Positions 9,301-17,034 are shown, counted from the stretch's first letter. The stretch: DNA of 64,000 bases from Desulfobulbaceae bacterium BRH_c16a (GCA_000961725.1 LADS01000039.1:62001-126000); one strand, 5' to 3'. Notes: generated from the sequence alone by a model not told the origin. Numbers and translations: made by a program.

Positions 9301-9747
9301 CGTCGGCTGCCCCTGGCCGTCCTTCAGCCAGAACACCTGGGCCAGGGTCACCGTCTTGCCGAAACCGCTGTTATGGAAAACGGCAAGGATTACCGAGTAG
9401 CTGTTATAATCACGCAGCGCAACCGGCTTGGCACTGCCGCCGACCTCTGCCCGCTCTGATTTATAGTGGCCCAGTACATATGAACGAAGCGTACGCTCCC
9501 TGGTGTCGCCGCCTGCCGCCTTATTATAGGCGACCCGCTGGGCCGGAACCAGCAGGGTGGTCACGGCATCGACCAGGGTCGACTTGCCCGAACCGATATC
9601 GCCGGTGAGCAGGCTGTTTTTGCCATCGAGTTCAAGCGTCCACACCCGCTGGTCGAAGGTGCCCCAGTTCAACACTTCCAGGCGCTTCAGGCGGAAACCG
9701 GCCAGCCGGTCGTCACTCTCGAAATTCAGCGGCAGAGGCTCAGCCAT
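6382..9747 (-). CDS. jetC: Wadjet SMC-like ATPase JetC
   Basis: A 1121-residue SMC-type protein with Walker A GDIGSGKST at residues 49-57. Long coiled-coil arms rich in Glu/Arg/Leu heptads span about 250-480 and 600-900, around a central hinge-like region near 490-590. The C-terminal ABC signature is GGKSGGQKEKLAYTVLAASL and Walker B is FRFVVIDEAFGRGSDE. This is the motor of the Wadjet plasmid-restriction system, homologous to MukB/MksB. It overlaps jetB by 8 nt and jetD by 4 nt, so the genes are probably translated as one unit. All ATPase motifs are intact, implying a working motor. Confidence 0.95.
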   Translation of the reverse strand: MAEPLPLNFESDDRLAGFRLKRLEVLNWGTFDQRVWTLELDGKNSLLTGDIGSGKSTLVDAVTTLLVPAQRVAYNKAAGGDTRERTLRSYVLGHYKSERAEVGGSAKPVALRDYNSYSVILAVFHNSGFGKTVTLAQVFWLKDGQGQPTRFYVGCERQLSIKRDFGGFGRDIANLKKRLRGEEMKIFESFPPYGAWFRRRFGIENEQALELFHQTVSLKSVGNLTGFVRTHMLEPFEVASRIDALIGHFDDLNRAHEAVLKAKDQVERLEPLVADCDRYGELEQAVRQLRGCRDALRPWFAGLKLELLGQRLGRLEEELKRHNARIEGLVEERRLLQGRERELRRSIAENGGDRIERIGEEIRRCEAELQRKRRRFERYAELMEALAMYAADSVGAFLVQRKKCTAMLEEEAAGEARVQNELNEAGVEFRLKREEHDRLQTEIRGLKARRSNIDEKQVGIRRTLCRDLGFAENDMPFIGELIRVREEERDWEGAAERLLRSFGLSLLVPEKHYSQVAGWVDENNLKGRLVYYRVRPARMAELPQLHPDSMVHKLAVKPDSPFFAWLESEVYRRFDLACCSRPEQFRRETRAITRAGQIKARGERHEKDDRHRLDDRSRYVLGWSNEAKIAALADKARLLEAQLAGTGAEIAKLQDLQKTAKFRLEMLSKLDEYHDFTEMDWQPSAVKIARLEDEKDRLEAASDILKLLTDQLQATEEKLRKIEQQLELNRNVCAKTEQKITDVTTLQQQTREVVDTAQPEHTGHFILLGTLREEALGEQQLSVESCDNREREMRDWLQVRIDNEDRKIARLRDRIIDAMRTYSTIYDLETREVDVSVEAAADYRTMLLQLQADDLPRFEMRFKELLNENTIREVANFQSQLARERETIKERIGRINESLTRIDYNPGRYIVLEAAPVIDADVRVFREELLACTEGSLTGSDDAQYSEAKFLQVRRIIERFRGREGRSELDRRWTAKVTDVRNWFAFAASERWREDESEFEHYTDSGGKSGGQKEKLAYTVLAASLAYQFGLEWGAVRSRSFRFVVIDEAFGRGSDESAQYGLQLFAQLNLQLLIVTPLQKIHVIEPFVSGVGFVHNADGQASTLRNLTIEEYRQEKEAEQT

Positions 9748-10375
9748 TGGATTCTCCTTCCTTTTTTTCCAGCTCCCGACGATACGCCGCCAGCCGCTGA
9801 TCGAACTCCGTCAGCCACTGGGCATCGACAAAGGCTTTGAGGATACGCCGTACTTCAAACATTTGCTTCTGGCCATGCAGGGGGCGCAGAAATCCCAGCT
9901 TGACGACCTTGTTGAGATGGGTATCAACCTGATCGATTACTTTCGCCTCATTGCTTCCGGCAGGCAGAAACACCCTGATCAATTCCGCAATGTCGTTACG
10001 GGAGAGGATGAGCCGGGTCTCGCCACCCGTCGCATCGAATTCGGCCAGCTTCTTGCGCAGCAGGGCCAGCAACAGGCTCACCGGGAAGGCAAGAGGCTGA
10101 CGCCGCACCAGACGGGGAACGGCGGGTACGGTATTCTCCTCCTCTTCAGGTCGGGACCGCAGAAAGGCATAGCCTTCGGCCTCGTCCAGAATCAACTCCA
10201 GGCCGAGAACGGCCACATAATCACGAACCGCGGCCTGAAGGTTGAGCAGGGCGTTCCACACCTCGACCTTTTCTTCCTGATACAATACGCCCCTCAGCAG
10301 CGACACGACAATCACCGACAGATCGTTGTTCTTTTCAGCAGCTGCTGCCTGGAGTTCCAGTTCGTTCATGTTCAT
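9740..10375 (-). CDS. jetB: Wadjet subunit JetB (DUF4194)
   Basis: A 211-residue protein of the DUF4194 / MukE-MksE-like type. It is a winged-helix KITE protein that clamps the kleisin and SMC subunits. Visible marks are LLRGVLYQEEKVEVWNALL near the N-terminus and, in the middle, LARRQPLAFPVSLLLALLR-like strand-helix elements (VRRQPLAFPVSLLLALL), then TRLILSRNDIAELIRVFLP and VKLGFLRPL. The stop overlaps the jetC start by 8 nt and its start overlaps the jetA stop by 4 nt. Identification rests on order, size and these motifs. Confidence 0.9.
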   Translation of the reverse strand: MNMNELELQAAAAEKNNDLSVIVVSLLRGVLYQEEKVEVWNALLNLQAAVRDYVAVLGLELILDEAEGYAFLRSRPEEEENTVPAVPRLVRRQPLAFPVSLLLALLRKKLAEFDATGGETRLILSRNDIAELIRVFLPAGSNEAKVIDQVDTHLNKVVKLGFLRPLHGQKQMFEVRRILKAFVDAQWLTEFDQRLAAYRRELEKKEGESNG

Positions 10376-11817
10376 TTCCTCGCAAAAATAATACGCGGCA
10401 AACGGACGCGACGGCAGCTGCCGTCCTTCAACCGCCAGACGATTATATCGACAGTCTCCTCGTCCACCACCGTATCGTTACGTCCACCGGCGAGCTGCAG
10501 GTAAGTCAGCAGCTCGGACAACCCCTGCCGCAAGGGATGGATCGCCACCAGCTCGGCCAGACTTATCTGTGAACGTTCCTGCAGGGCCTGCCGGATAAAG
10601 CGGGACAATTCCGCCCGGTCCACCACCACCTGATTGAAGAGCGCTGCGACATCCGCATCTTCCTCCCCCTCTAGAAGCTCGAGATCGACGATTTGCGGCT
10701 TGATCGGCGGCCGGTACAACGGGCGCTCCATCGGCAGTTCAATGGTGGCAACAGCCTCGGCCAGCGAAATGAAGTTGTCGGACGGCGCATCCTCGCGGAC
10801 GGCCAGGGCCTGCGATTCGATATTATGCAGGATATCCATGATTCGACGATTCTCGAGCCAGGCCTGATCGTCGAGAAAGCGGCGCAGCTGCTGCGACAGC
10901 CGGGCGACTGTGCGCTGGGTATGCTCGCCCGCCTCCAGCCAGTCGTAATGGACCCGGCGCAGACGTGATTCCGGCTGCATCTCCACCACCGGCGGCAAGG
11001 CCAGCACCTGCTCCAGCAGCCGGCTCAACTCCTCCTGGCGGCTCTGCGACATAAGAAAATCCCAAAACGCCCGGAAACTCTTGCCCTGATCGGAATCGGC
11101 GATGGTGTCCCGCTGCCCCATGATCTCCTCGAGCAGCTCTCCCTTGGCGCCGTCCCACAGGGCTATCCGCTCTCGTACCTGCCGATCGAGGGTTCGAAAG
11201 TTCTGTTCTACCTCACGAAAATCGCTAAGAAGATCCCTTGCCAACTGGAGAAACTGCTGAAAGCGGTCCTTTAAAGACGTATCGTTTAACAGCAGAATGT
11301 CGCCGTCACGGACGCGTTCTATCTCGGCATCGATCTCGTTTCGACGGCGGACCAACTCGGAAATTCTTGCCTCGGGGTCGGTTTCGCTTCCTTCGCTCAT
11401 CTGCCTGAGCAGTTCAAAGAGAGTCAGCAACCGGGACTCGGTGCCGACAAAAGCCCGATCAGTGAGCCCGGCAAGCCAGGCAATCGCTTTCTCGCTTGCC
11501 GAAGTCAGATCAAAGTGGGGTTCATCGGAACCGGTCGGATAGTACTTCCGCAGCCAGCCTTTGTCGTTGTCCGCCCAGTCGTTGAGATACTCGGAAGCAC
11601 GCTTGGGAAAAACATCCGGCCCGTATTTGTCCCGCAACGCAAACAGTTCATCCTCCAGGGCCTCCGCCAGATCCGCCTGCCCCATCTGCCGAACGTTCGG
11701 CTCGATAAAGACCCGATGGAGAAAACTCGCAACCAGCGGCGCGTGATCGGAACGTAACAAGCGCCAGGCAGGATGAGTCCGGCGCAACAGATCAAGGCTT
11801 GCATAATCAATACTCAC
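10372..11817 (-). CDS. jetA: Wadjet kleisin-like subunit JetA (DUF3375)
   Basis: A 481-residue DUF3375 protein. The N-terminus (LLRRTHPAWRLLRSDHAPLVASFL) and the segment RRNEIDAEIERVRDGDI are typical of JetA/MksF. JetA is the kleisin-like bridge of the Wadjet complex that links JetC heads and binds JetB. The middle has predicted coiled coil (about 150-225). The C-terminal part contains LSRFIRQALQERSQISLAELVAIHPL, a winged-helix-like end. The upstream gene ends 8 nt before its start, so all five genes probably share one transcript. Confidence 0.92.
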   Translation of the reverse strand: MSIDYASLDLLRRTHPAWRLLRSDHAPLVASFLHRVFIEPNVRQMGQADLAEALEDELFALRDKYGPDVFPKRASEYLNDWADNDKGWLRKYYPTGSDEPHFDLTSASEKAIAWLAGLTDRAFVGTESRLLTLFELLRQMSEGSETDPEARISELVRRRNEIDAEIERVRDGDILLLNDTSLKDRFQQFLQLARDLLSDFREVEQNFRTLDRQVRERIALWDGAKGELLEEIMGQRDTIADSDQGKSFRAFWDFLMSQSRQEELSRLLEQVLALPPVVEMQPESRLRRVHYDWLEAGEHTQRTVARLSQQLRRFLDDQAWLENRRIMDILHNIESQALAVREDAPSDNFISLAEAVATIELPMERPLYRPPIKPQIVDLELLEGEEDADVAALFNQVVVDRAELSRFIRQALQERSQISLAELVAIHPLRQGLSELLTYLQLAGGRNDTVVDEETVDIIVWRLKDGSCRRVRLPRIIFARK

Positions 11818-11825
11818 ATCTTCAC

Positions 11826-12965
11826 CTACCGGAGGCCGATCTTCTCCAGCCGGGTCACTAAGGCCTTGCGCCGAGTATGCTCGGCCATGAATTTTTCGAA
11901 TTCACTCTGAAAAATATCAAGATTCCCTTGTAGGTTATAGGCATCGCGCAGGTCGACGAGCAAAAGGCAGACGCTGTCATAAGCGCCGGCACAGCCTCTT
12001 GCGGCTTCCTTACCGGCTATTCTCCAGGATTTACTGAAATTTTCTGCCAGTTTGGTCAACCAGACTTCCCGTCTCTTCCTCTCTGCCGCTTCGGCTTTCT
12101 TTCGGGCCGAGGCTTCGCGGGCCAGTCGCACCTTTTGTGCCTGATCGGCAAGTTGCCAAAGCTCCTCAACCGTTCGACACATCGCCGTCCCGCTCTCAGC
12201 GGTTGCCTTGGCTCGCCAGTCGGCAAAACTGCGCCGCAACGCTCTTTCGGCCTGCGCCCCCTGCCCGGTCAGCATCTGATGCAGATACCCCCGCACCTCA
12301 TCGGGGGGCAGCTTATCCAGCCAGGCATCACGGGCTGCCGCATCCTCCTCGCCACATTTGGCCCGGCAACTGGCCCCCACTCCGGCCAGCAGATCGGGAT
12401 CAATTGCGAGAAATTCCGCCAACGCCTGCTGCGCGGCAGTCAGATCGCCTAAACCGGCTAAGGCCATCGGTTCCCTCTCTGCCTCAATGTCGTCCTCCGA
12501 CACGGCCCGTAACCAGCCAATATACAGGCTCCGCAGATCACCGCGCAAAAGCTCCTCACGCAAGGGTGCCAGACGTGTCATCCAGCTCCCCCCGTCGTGC
12601 TCCTCGAAACGTTCGTCTTCCCCCGATTCGCCAAGCGACCAGGTAAGCAGCCAGTAATCGGCCAACGCCTCGATCTCAAAATACGGCTCGACGCTGAATG
12701 AATTCAACGTCTGGGTGTCAAAAACCTCCTTGGGCAAACGCAACATGAACACCGCCGTTCCCCAGTTGGAGAGGTAGACATGGACATCAAAGAAATCGCC
12801 CATAAGATCCCGAGGGTCTGCTTGCAAATCTCCCCAGTTATACTCATTGACAAAGCTGACCGGAGTTATATCCGCTCGACTGGAAATATCACGCAAGTGC
12901 CTCATTTCCTTGGGTGTCAACGATCTATCTATAGCTCGAAAATGATAATATTGATATTCACTCAT
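11826..12965 (-). CDS. Conserved protein of unknown function leading the Wadjet operon
   Basis: A 379-residue soluble protein with no signal peptide or membrane segment. The N-terminus (MSEYQYYHFRAIDRSLTPKE) and the following FVNEYNWGDLQADPRDLM and YLSNWGTAVFMLRLPKEV belong to a family I recall as occurring next to SWIM zinc-finger and SNF2 helicase genes in other bacteria; that recollection needs checking. The C-terminal 120 residues are basic and probably coiled coil (about 275-300: KVRLAREASARKKAEAAERK). The start at 12965 has an AGGAAAG ribosome site. Only 8 nt separate it from jetA, so it is very probably co-transcribed with the Wadjet genes. No function is assigned. Confidence 0.8.
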   Translation of the reverse strand: MSEYQYYHFRAIDRSLTPKEMRHLRDISSRADITPVSFVNEYNWGDLQADPRDLMGDFFDVHVYLSNWGTAVFMLRLPKEVFDTQTLNSFSVEPYFEIEALADYWLLTWSLGESGEDERFEEHDGGSWMTRLAPLREELLRGDLRSLYIGWLRAVSEDDIEAEREPMALAGLGDLTAAQQALAEFLAIDPDLLAGVGASCRAKCGEEDAAARDAWLDKLPPDEVRGYLHQMLTGQGAQAERALRRSFADWRAKATAESGTAMCRTVEELWQLADQAQKVRLAREASARKKAEAAERKRREVWLTKLAENFSKSWRIAGKEAARGCAGAYDSVCLLLVDLRDAYNLQGNLDIFQSEFEKFMAEHTRRKALVTRLEKIGLR

Positions 12966-13342
12966 TGTCTTTCCTGGGAATCGTGATGCACGGGGAGAAT
13001 CATTGAAATCGGCTTGTGAAGTTTTTTGAATTCATAATTATTGATCACTTAACAACCTGGTCATGGAAAAAATGTCGAGGAATCGGGGGGACAACTCCAT
13101 GTGACATTTTTAATAAATAGCGGATACCAGATCACATCGCGGAAAAAAAGTAAAAACAATTCAGAAATACGAAAATACACATGGACAGGAACATAGAGCG
13201 ATCGGGATCATGGGGACCGGCCTAATGGAAGCCTCATTTTCAAATACCTTGAGCAAACCACTGCAGTGCCTACAGAAAAACTCCCCAAGCAGATTTTCAG
13301 TCCTCATCCCATCGACGAGAGCCGGAGTTCTTTCTGCGCAAT
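12966..13342. other. Intergenic region between the Wadjet operon and hipBST
   Basis: AT-rich spacer between two divergently read defence-type loci. I see no convincing gene. It should hold the promoter of the Wadjet operon (minus strand), but no clear -35/-10 pair could be picked. The HipB-type palindromes begin at 13343. Confidence 0.5.
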
Positions 13343-13361
13343 TTCCCTCTATACCGGGGAA
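13343..13361. promoter_or_regulatory. HipB operator-like palindrome 1
   Basis: TTCCCTCTATACCGGGGAA is an imperfect palindrome sharing the TTCCC...GGGAA arms of the site at 13414. It lies 167 bp before hipB. Distal operators allow looping or cooperative binding in hip systems; here this is inferred. Confidence 0.5.
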
Positions 13362-13413
13362 TACCGCCTTCAACCTTCGAAAAGCAGTTACCAAGCCAAT
13401 TAGCCCAGGATAC

Positions 13414-13431
13414 TTCCCTGTATATAGGGAA
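13414..13431. promoter_or_regulatory. HipB operator-like palindrome 2
   Basis: TTCCCTGTATATAGGGAA is a nearly perfect palindrome ending 6 bp before the predicted -35 box. It is the best-formed of three similar sites and a likely HipB binding site. Confidence 0.62.
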
Positions 13432-13437
13432 AAAACA

Positions 13438-13466
13438 TTGACCAATACTTGATTTGCTCTTAAAGT
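13438..13466 (+). promoter_or_regulatory. hipBST promoter
   Basis: TTGACC (13438-13443), a 17-bp spacer and TAAAGT (13461-13466) form a good sigma-70 promoter. Transcription would start near 13473, giving a leader of about 37 nt. Operator-like sites lie on both sides. Confidence 0.62.
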
Positions 13467-13486
13467 AGATATTAAACTTCAAATAA

Positions 13487-13505
13487 TCCCGGAATAGAGG
13501 GGAAT
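13487..13505. promoter_or_regulatory. HipB operator-like site 3, overlapping the ribosome site
   Basis: TCCCGGAATAGAGGGGAAT, read on the minus strand, resembles site 1 (CCCCTCTATTCCGGGA against CCCTCTATACCGGGG). It covers the GAGGGGAA ribosome site of hipB, so protein bound here would sit in the early transcribed region. Confidence 0.5.
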
Positions 13506-13509
13506 TTCC

Positions 13510-13749
13510 ATGTCGACCAATATAGCAGAACTGATATCTTATCACCGCAATCGAAGCGGACTTACGCAGCAGGAACTCGCCACTTTGGCCGGGGTCGGCA
13601 AAAACCTGGTTTATGAATTGGAAAAAGGCAAGCAGACGGTGCGGCTGGAAAACTTGCTCAAGGTATTCAGAGTGCTGAATATCGAAATCGATTTCCGCGG
13701 TCCCCTGATGACTGCTTTCCGCAGGGAACATGCCGATGAGAAGAGCTAA
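13510..13749 (+). CDS. hipB: HipB, HTH antitoxin/repressor of HipBST
   Basis: A 79-residue Xre-family DNA-binding protein. The helix-turn-helix runs through about residues 18-50 (LTQQELATLAGVGKNLVYEL, then EKGKQTVRLENLLKVF) and is followed by a short C-terminal strand IEIDFRG. GAGGGGAA precedes the ATG. It overlaps the next gene by 20 nt. In tripartite HipBST systems HipB binds DNA and augments the antitoxin effect of HipS. Confidence 0.9.
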   Translation: MSTNIAELISYHRNRSGLTQQELATLAGVGKNLVYELEKGKQTVRLENLLKVFRVLNIEIDFRGPLMTAFRREHADEKS

Positions 13750-14047
13750 CGTCTATTTCAATTTTCGTTCGGCAGGCCGGTTGACCGAAGAAAAACCTGG
13801 GACTTGTTATGTTTTTGCTTATGACCCGTCTTACGATGGGCCACCCGTCTCCCTGACCATGCCGGTCAGGTCGGAGCCTTATATTTTCGAAGAATTCCCC
13901 CCATTTTTCGACGGACTGCTCCCGGAGGGGCTGCAGCTTGAAGGTCTGTTGAAGCAGAAGAAAATAGACCGGGACGACAAGTTCAGCCAGCTTGTTGCTG
14001 TGGGGGCCGATATGGTGGGAGCGGTCTCCGTCGGGGAGGCGTCATGA
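13730..14047 (+). CDS. hipS: HipS, small antitoxin of HipBST (HipA N-terminal subdomain)
   Basis: A 105-residue protein matching the N-subdomain-1 of HipA-type kinases as a free polypeptide. It contains VYFNFRSAGRLTEEKPG, YDPSYDGPPVSLTMP, FFDGLLPEGLQLEGLL and DKFSQLVAVGADMVGAVSV, the last being the typical end of this subdomain. In the E. coli O127 system HipS, not HipB, neutralises the HipT kinase. The ATG at 13730 (or 13736) lies inside hipB, and the stop overlaps the hipT ATG at 14044. Confidence 0.9.
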   Translation: MPMRRANVYFNFRSAGRLTEEKPGTCYVFAYDPSYDGPPVSLTMPVRSEPYIFEEFPPFFDGLLPEGLQLEGLLKQKKIDRDDKFSQLVAVGADMVGAVSVGEAS

Positions 14048-14970
14048 ACCGCTGTCCGATCACCTACCAGCCTTGTATTGATAAATATTCCGAGCAGGGG
14101 CTGAAATTGCTTTCCCGCAACCTTACGAGGCTTCATGACCTGCCTCTGACAACAGCACAATTGCTCCGGGAAGCGGTCGCAAGAGCGGCAAAAATGTCGA
14201 TCCAGGGCGTTCAACCGAAGGTTTCGGCCCGGCTGAACGTTGCGGCCGGCCATTTCGAAATAGTCGATCGGGATGGTCATTACATTCTCAAACCGCAAAC
14301 AGTTGAATATCCCGAAGTTCCTGAAAACGAGGACCTCACCATGCGGATGGCGGCGAAGGCGGGGATCGAAACACCGTTCCACGGGCTGATCTACGGAATT
14401 GACGGGGCTTTGACCTATTTCATCAGAAGATTTGACCGGAAAGGCCGGAAAGAGAGGATTCATGTAGAGGATTTCGCCCAGCTCTCGGGCAAAACCCGTG
14501 AAACCAAATACCGGTCGAGTATGGAACAGGTCGTCAAAGCCATCGATGATTTCTGCACCTTTCCGGCGATTGAGAGGCTAAAACTGTTTCGCCTCGTCTT
14601 ATTCTGTTTTTTCATCGGCAATGAGGACATGCACCTGAAAAACTTTTCGATTATCCGCCAAAGAGATATCATTACCCTCTCCCCAGCGTATGACCTGCTT
14701 AACACTTCCATCGTTCTGCCCAGAGCCGAAGAGGAGTTGGCCCTCCCGCTGAATGACAAAAAGAATCACCTGAGCCGTAGCGATTTGCTCGCCTATTTCG
14801 GAGAAAAACGCCTGCAGCTTTCCGCCAGGCTGATCGACAGGACCCTGGAAGAATTACACGAAAAGCGCGGTGCCTGGGAGAAGCTTATCGCCGACAGTTT
14901 TCTCTCCGGTAACACCAAGGAGCGATATCATGATCTGCTCAATACCCGCCTTGCACGCATCTATTCCTGA
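14044..14970 (+). CDS. hipT: HipT, Ser/Thr kinase toxin of HipBST
   Basis: A 308-residue HipA-like kinase without the N-terminal subdomain, which is encoded separately as hipS. The Gly-rich loop reads MSIQGVQPKVS (Ser52, Gln54). A candidate ATP-binding Lys is in HYILKP (Lys83), the catalytic Asp194 is in GNEDMHLKN, and the metal-binding Asp216 is in SPAYDLLNT. E. coli O127 HipT phosphorylates tryptophanyl-tRNA synthetase and regulates itself by phosphorylation of two serines in an SIS motif. Here the second of these positions is Gln, so autoregulation probably differs. Catalytic residues look intact. The target in this organism is unknown. Confidence 0.92.
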   Translation: MNRCPITYQPCIDKYSEQGLKLLSRNLTRLHDLPLTTAQLLREAVARAAKMSIQGVQPKVSARLNVAAGHFEIVDRDGHYILKPQTVEYPEVPENEDLTMRMAAKAGIETPFHGLIYGIDGALTYFIRRFDRKGRKERIHVEDFAQLSGKTRETKYRSSMEQVVKAIDDFCTFPAIERLKLFRLVLFCFFIGNEDMHLKNFSIIRQRDIITLSPAYDLLNTSIVLPRAEEELALPLNDKKNHLSRSDLLAYFGEKRLQLSARLIDRTLEELHEKRGAWEKLIADSFLSGNTKERYHDLLNTRLARIYS

Positions 14971-15034
14971 CATTGCGAGTATGAAGCACTGCTTACACAA
15001 CTGCAGATATTAATCTTTCACTTCAGGAGGATGC

Positions 15035-15643
15035 ATGGCCGAAATTATCGCAATCTATGGCAGTCCTAGACGTGATGGAAATAGTGCCGCCCTGCTGAAG
15101 CAGGCAGTGGCAGGGGCTCGGCAGGAAGGAGCGCATGTCGAGGAAGTATTCCTCCGGGACCTTAAGATCTCCCCCTGCTTGGAAATATACAACTGTACCA
15201 AAAACGGAGAATGTGCCATTCGTGACGATTTTCCCAAGATTCTCGCCAAACTTGAATCCAGTTCCGGTGTCATGCTCGCATCCCCCATATTTTTTTATAC
15301 GGTAAGTGCACATACAAAAATCTTCATGGATCGGTGCCAGTCTCTGTGGGTGAAGAAATATCGTATAGAAAATCAGGTCATGGGAAAGACGCCGGAAAAA
15401 CGCAAAGGATTATTTATTTCGGTTGGGGCTACCAGGGGGAAAAAACTTTTTGATGGAGCCATACTTACCGTCAAATACTTCTTTGATGTCCTGAGCACCA
15501 AACTATGGGGAACTGTTCTCTGTAGAGGCGTGGATCGGAAGGGAGAGATCGAAGGAAGGGATGAGTACCTTAAAGAAGCCTTTGAAGCCGGAAGATCGTT
15601 GGCAAGAGTGCTACAGGAGGAAAGAGAGAACCGGAAATCATGA
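15035..15643 (+). CDS. NADPH-dependent FMN reductase / flavodoxin-fold protein
   Basis: A 202-residue protein starting IIAIYGSPRRDGNSAALLKQ, the phosphate-binding loop of the NAD(P)H-dependent FMN reductase family. The CNT-like segment CTKNGECAIRDDF and ASPIFFYTVSAHTKIFMDR resemble iron-sulfur flavoproteins (Isf-type) of anaerobes, but a compact four-Cys cluster is not evident: Cys are at CLEIYNCTKNGEC. Such proteins transfer electrons or reduce quinones, nitro compounds or metals. AGGAGG at about 15027 supports the ATG at 15035. It stands alone between hipT and a convergent methyltransferase gene. Confidence 0.8.
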   Translation: MAEIIAIYGSPRRDGNSAALLKQAVAGARQEGAHVEEVFLRDLKISPCLEIYNCTKNGECAIRDDFPKILAKLESSSGVMLASPIFFYTVSAHTKIFMDRCQSLWVKKYRIENQVMGKTPEKRKGLFISVGATRGKKLFDGAILTVKYFFDVLSTKLWGTVLCRGVDRKGEIEGRDEYLKEAFEAGRSLARVLQEERENRKS

Positions 15644-15675
15644 GATGAAATTCTCAGGCAGTATTCAGGGCACGA

Positions 15676-16293
15676 TCATTTTCTTTCTATGGAATACAAG
15701 GCAACCGTTCCATTGAAATGCCGTGCTATAAGCTTTTTCCCGGTGGTAATTTTTCCGATATGTTGCTCCAATGCTCCGTTTCTCATCCATGCTGAGTAAT
15801 TGAGATAATGATTTTTTCCCGCAGCACGCTCAACCATAGGAATTATTATTTTTCCCCACATGAATCCCCTCAATGTTAACGGTACACGACAGTAGTCGCC
15901 GACTAACAAATGGCCGCCTATGCGAACGAGGTTCCATGTTTTTTCGAGCAGGATTTCCCGCTCAACCTCATCTTTTTCATGAAGAGAAAACGTTAATATT
16001 GCAGCGTCAAAACCCTTCTCAGGAAGATCTATGTCAATTGCATTATTTTGCAAAAGCCTTATTCCGTCCTTTTGCCTGGATTGACTCATCATAGCCTGGG
16101 AATTGTCAACGCCGATAAGATCCATATCTGCACCAAGAAGCATTTCAAGTTGTTTGCCGGTGCCACAGCACATATCAACGACCCTCCTGTGACCTTGGCT
16201 TATAATAAAGGTGCGTATATTGTTTCTGATCGGATAGAGCGGTTTCCCCAGAAGCTTCTCATAATATGGTGCAATTTTAGAGTATTCATCCAT
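15676..16293 (-). CDS. Class I SAM-dependent methyltransferase
   Basis: A 205-residue protein with the Rossmann SAM-binding signature VVDMCCGTGKQLEMLLG, acidic IGVDNSQAMM (motif II), NNAIDIDLPEKGFDAAILTFSLHE (motifs III/IV) and GGHLLVGDYCR. This resembles the UbiE/COQ5-like Methyltransf_11/25 group. The substrate cannot be read from sequence. It is convergent with the flavoprotein gene and followed by a region of gene debris. Confidence 0.82.
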   Translation of the reverse strand: MDEYSKIAPYYEKLLGKPLYPIRNNIRTFIISQGHRRVVDMCCGTGKQLEMLLGADMDLIGVDNSQAMMSQSRQKDGIRLLQNNAIDIDLPEKGFDAAILTFSLHEKDEVEREILLEKTWNLVRIGGHLLVGDYCRVPLTLRGFMWGKIIIPMVERAAGKNHYLNYSAWMRNGALEQHIGKITTGKKLIARHFNGTVALYSIERK

Positions 16294-16584
16294 GTCTGTG
16301 CCTTATAAGATCAGGAGCAGGCTCCTGGTTTTCTGAAATACAGCGCGCTCGACTCTCCTCTTGTATTCCAGATTTTTTTTAGAGGGATCAGATCCGAATG
16401 CTTTTCAAGACGACATAAACCTAACTATTTTGCGACATCCCGGCAACTCCTTAAAGAGCGAGCGTGCAAGACTCTCCTCATGTGCCGAGTCCTGTTCATT
16501 TTGTTGACAATTATTATGTCGGTATTGAACCGACCATGGAGATGTCTGGGTCCTCCCGGCAGTCGCTTTGGCTGGAGTTGTCAT

Positions 16585-16643
16585 TCCCGGCGGGCGGTCG
16601 AACCTAAAAGTCAAAGACCACCGACTGGCCGACAACCAGATGG
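16585..16643 (-). pseudogene. Small Hsp70 gene fragment
   Basis: About 59 bp closely match 20200-20261 inside the 604-residue Hsp70 gene, with roughly half a dozen differences including two one-base indels. Read on the minus strand it encodes a broken LVVGQxVVFDF...R-like piece. It lies in a gene-poor stretch (16294-16751) where I see no intact gene, and it shows that part of the Hsp70 locus was copied or rearranged here. Confidence 0.65.
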
Positions 16644-16751
16644 AAGTCGTGCTATACCAATGATAGTAAACCTGACACCCTCAAAAACCGATTTGGTGAA
16701 GTCCAGTTAGCCGTGCCTCCGATCTTTTTGAAACTTTGAACTGGGCCCTGT

Positions 16752-17034
16752 TAGCTGACATCGTCACGACCATTGCAACCGCCGTAGAGGAACAGTCGAC
16801 CGCGACAAAGGAAATTGCCGACAATATCGCTCAGGCGTCGAGCGGTATCGGTGAGGTTAACGAAAACGTTGCTCAAAGTTCGCAGGTACCTAAACCATTA
16901 CCAGGGATATTGAGCGAGTTAATCAGGCTGCCGGAGAAATTGCCACCAGCAGTTCTCAAGTGCGCACAAGTGCCGATGAACTCTCGTCATTGGCAGAACA
17001 ACTCAACCAGATGGTGGGACGTTTCAAGGTGTAA
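16752..17034 (+). pseudogene. Methyl-accepting chemotaxis protein, C-terminal fragment
   Basis: The frame reads ADIVTTIATAVEEQSTATKE and IADNIAQASSGIGEVNENVA, the end of an MCP signalling domain. It then shifts near 16890 and continues TRDIERVNQAAGEIATSSSQ up to LAEQLNQMVGRFKV and a TAA at 17032-17034. The transmembrane, HAMP and hairpin-tip parts are missing. It cannot work as a receptor. It converges on the Hsp70 gene that ends at 17097. Confidence 0.85.
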
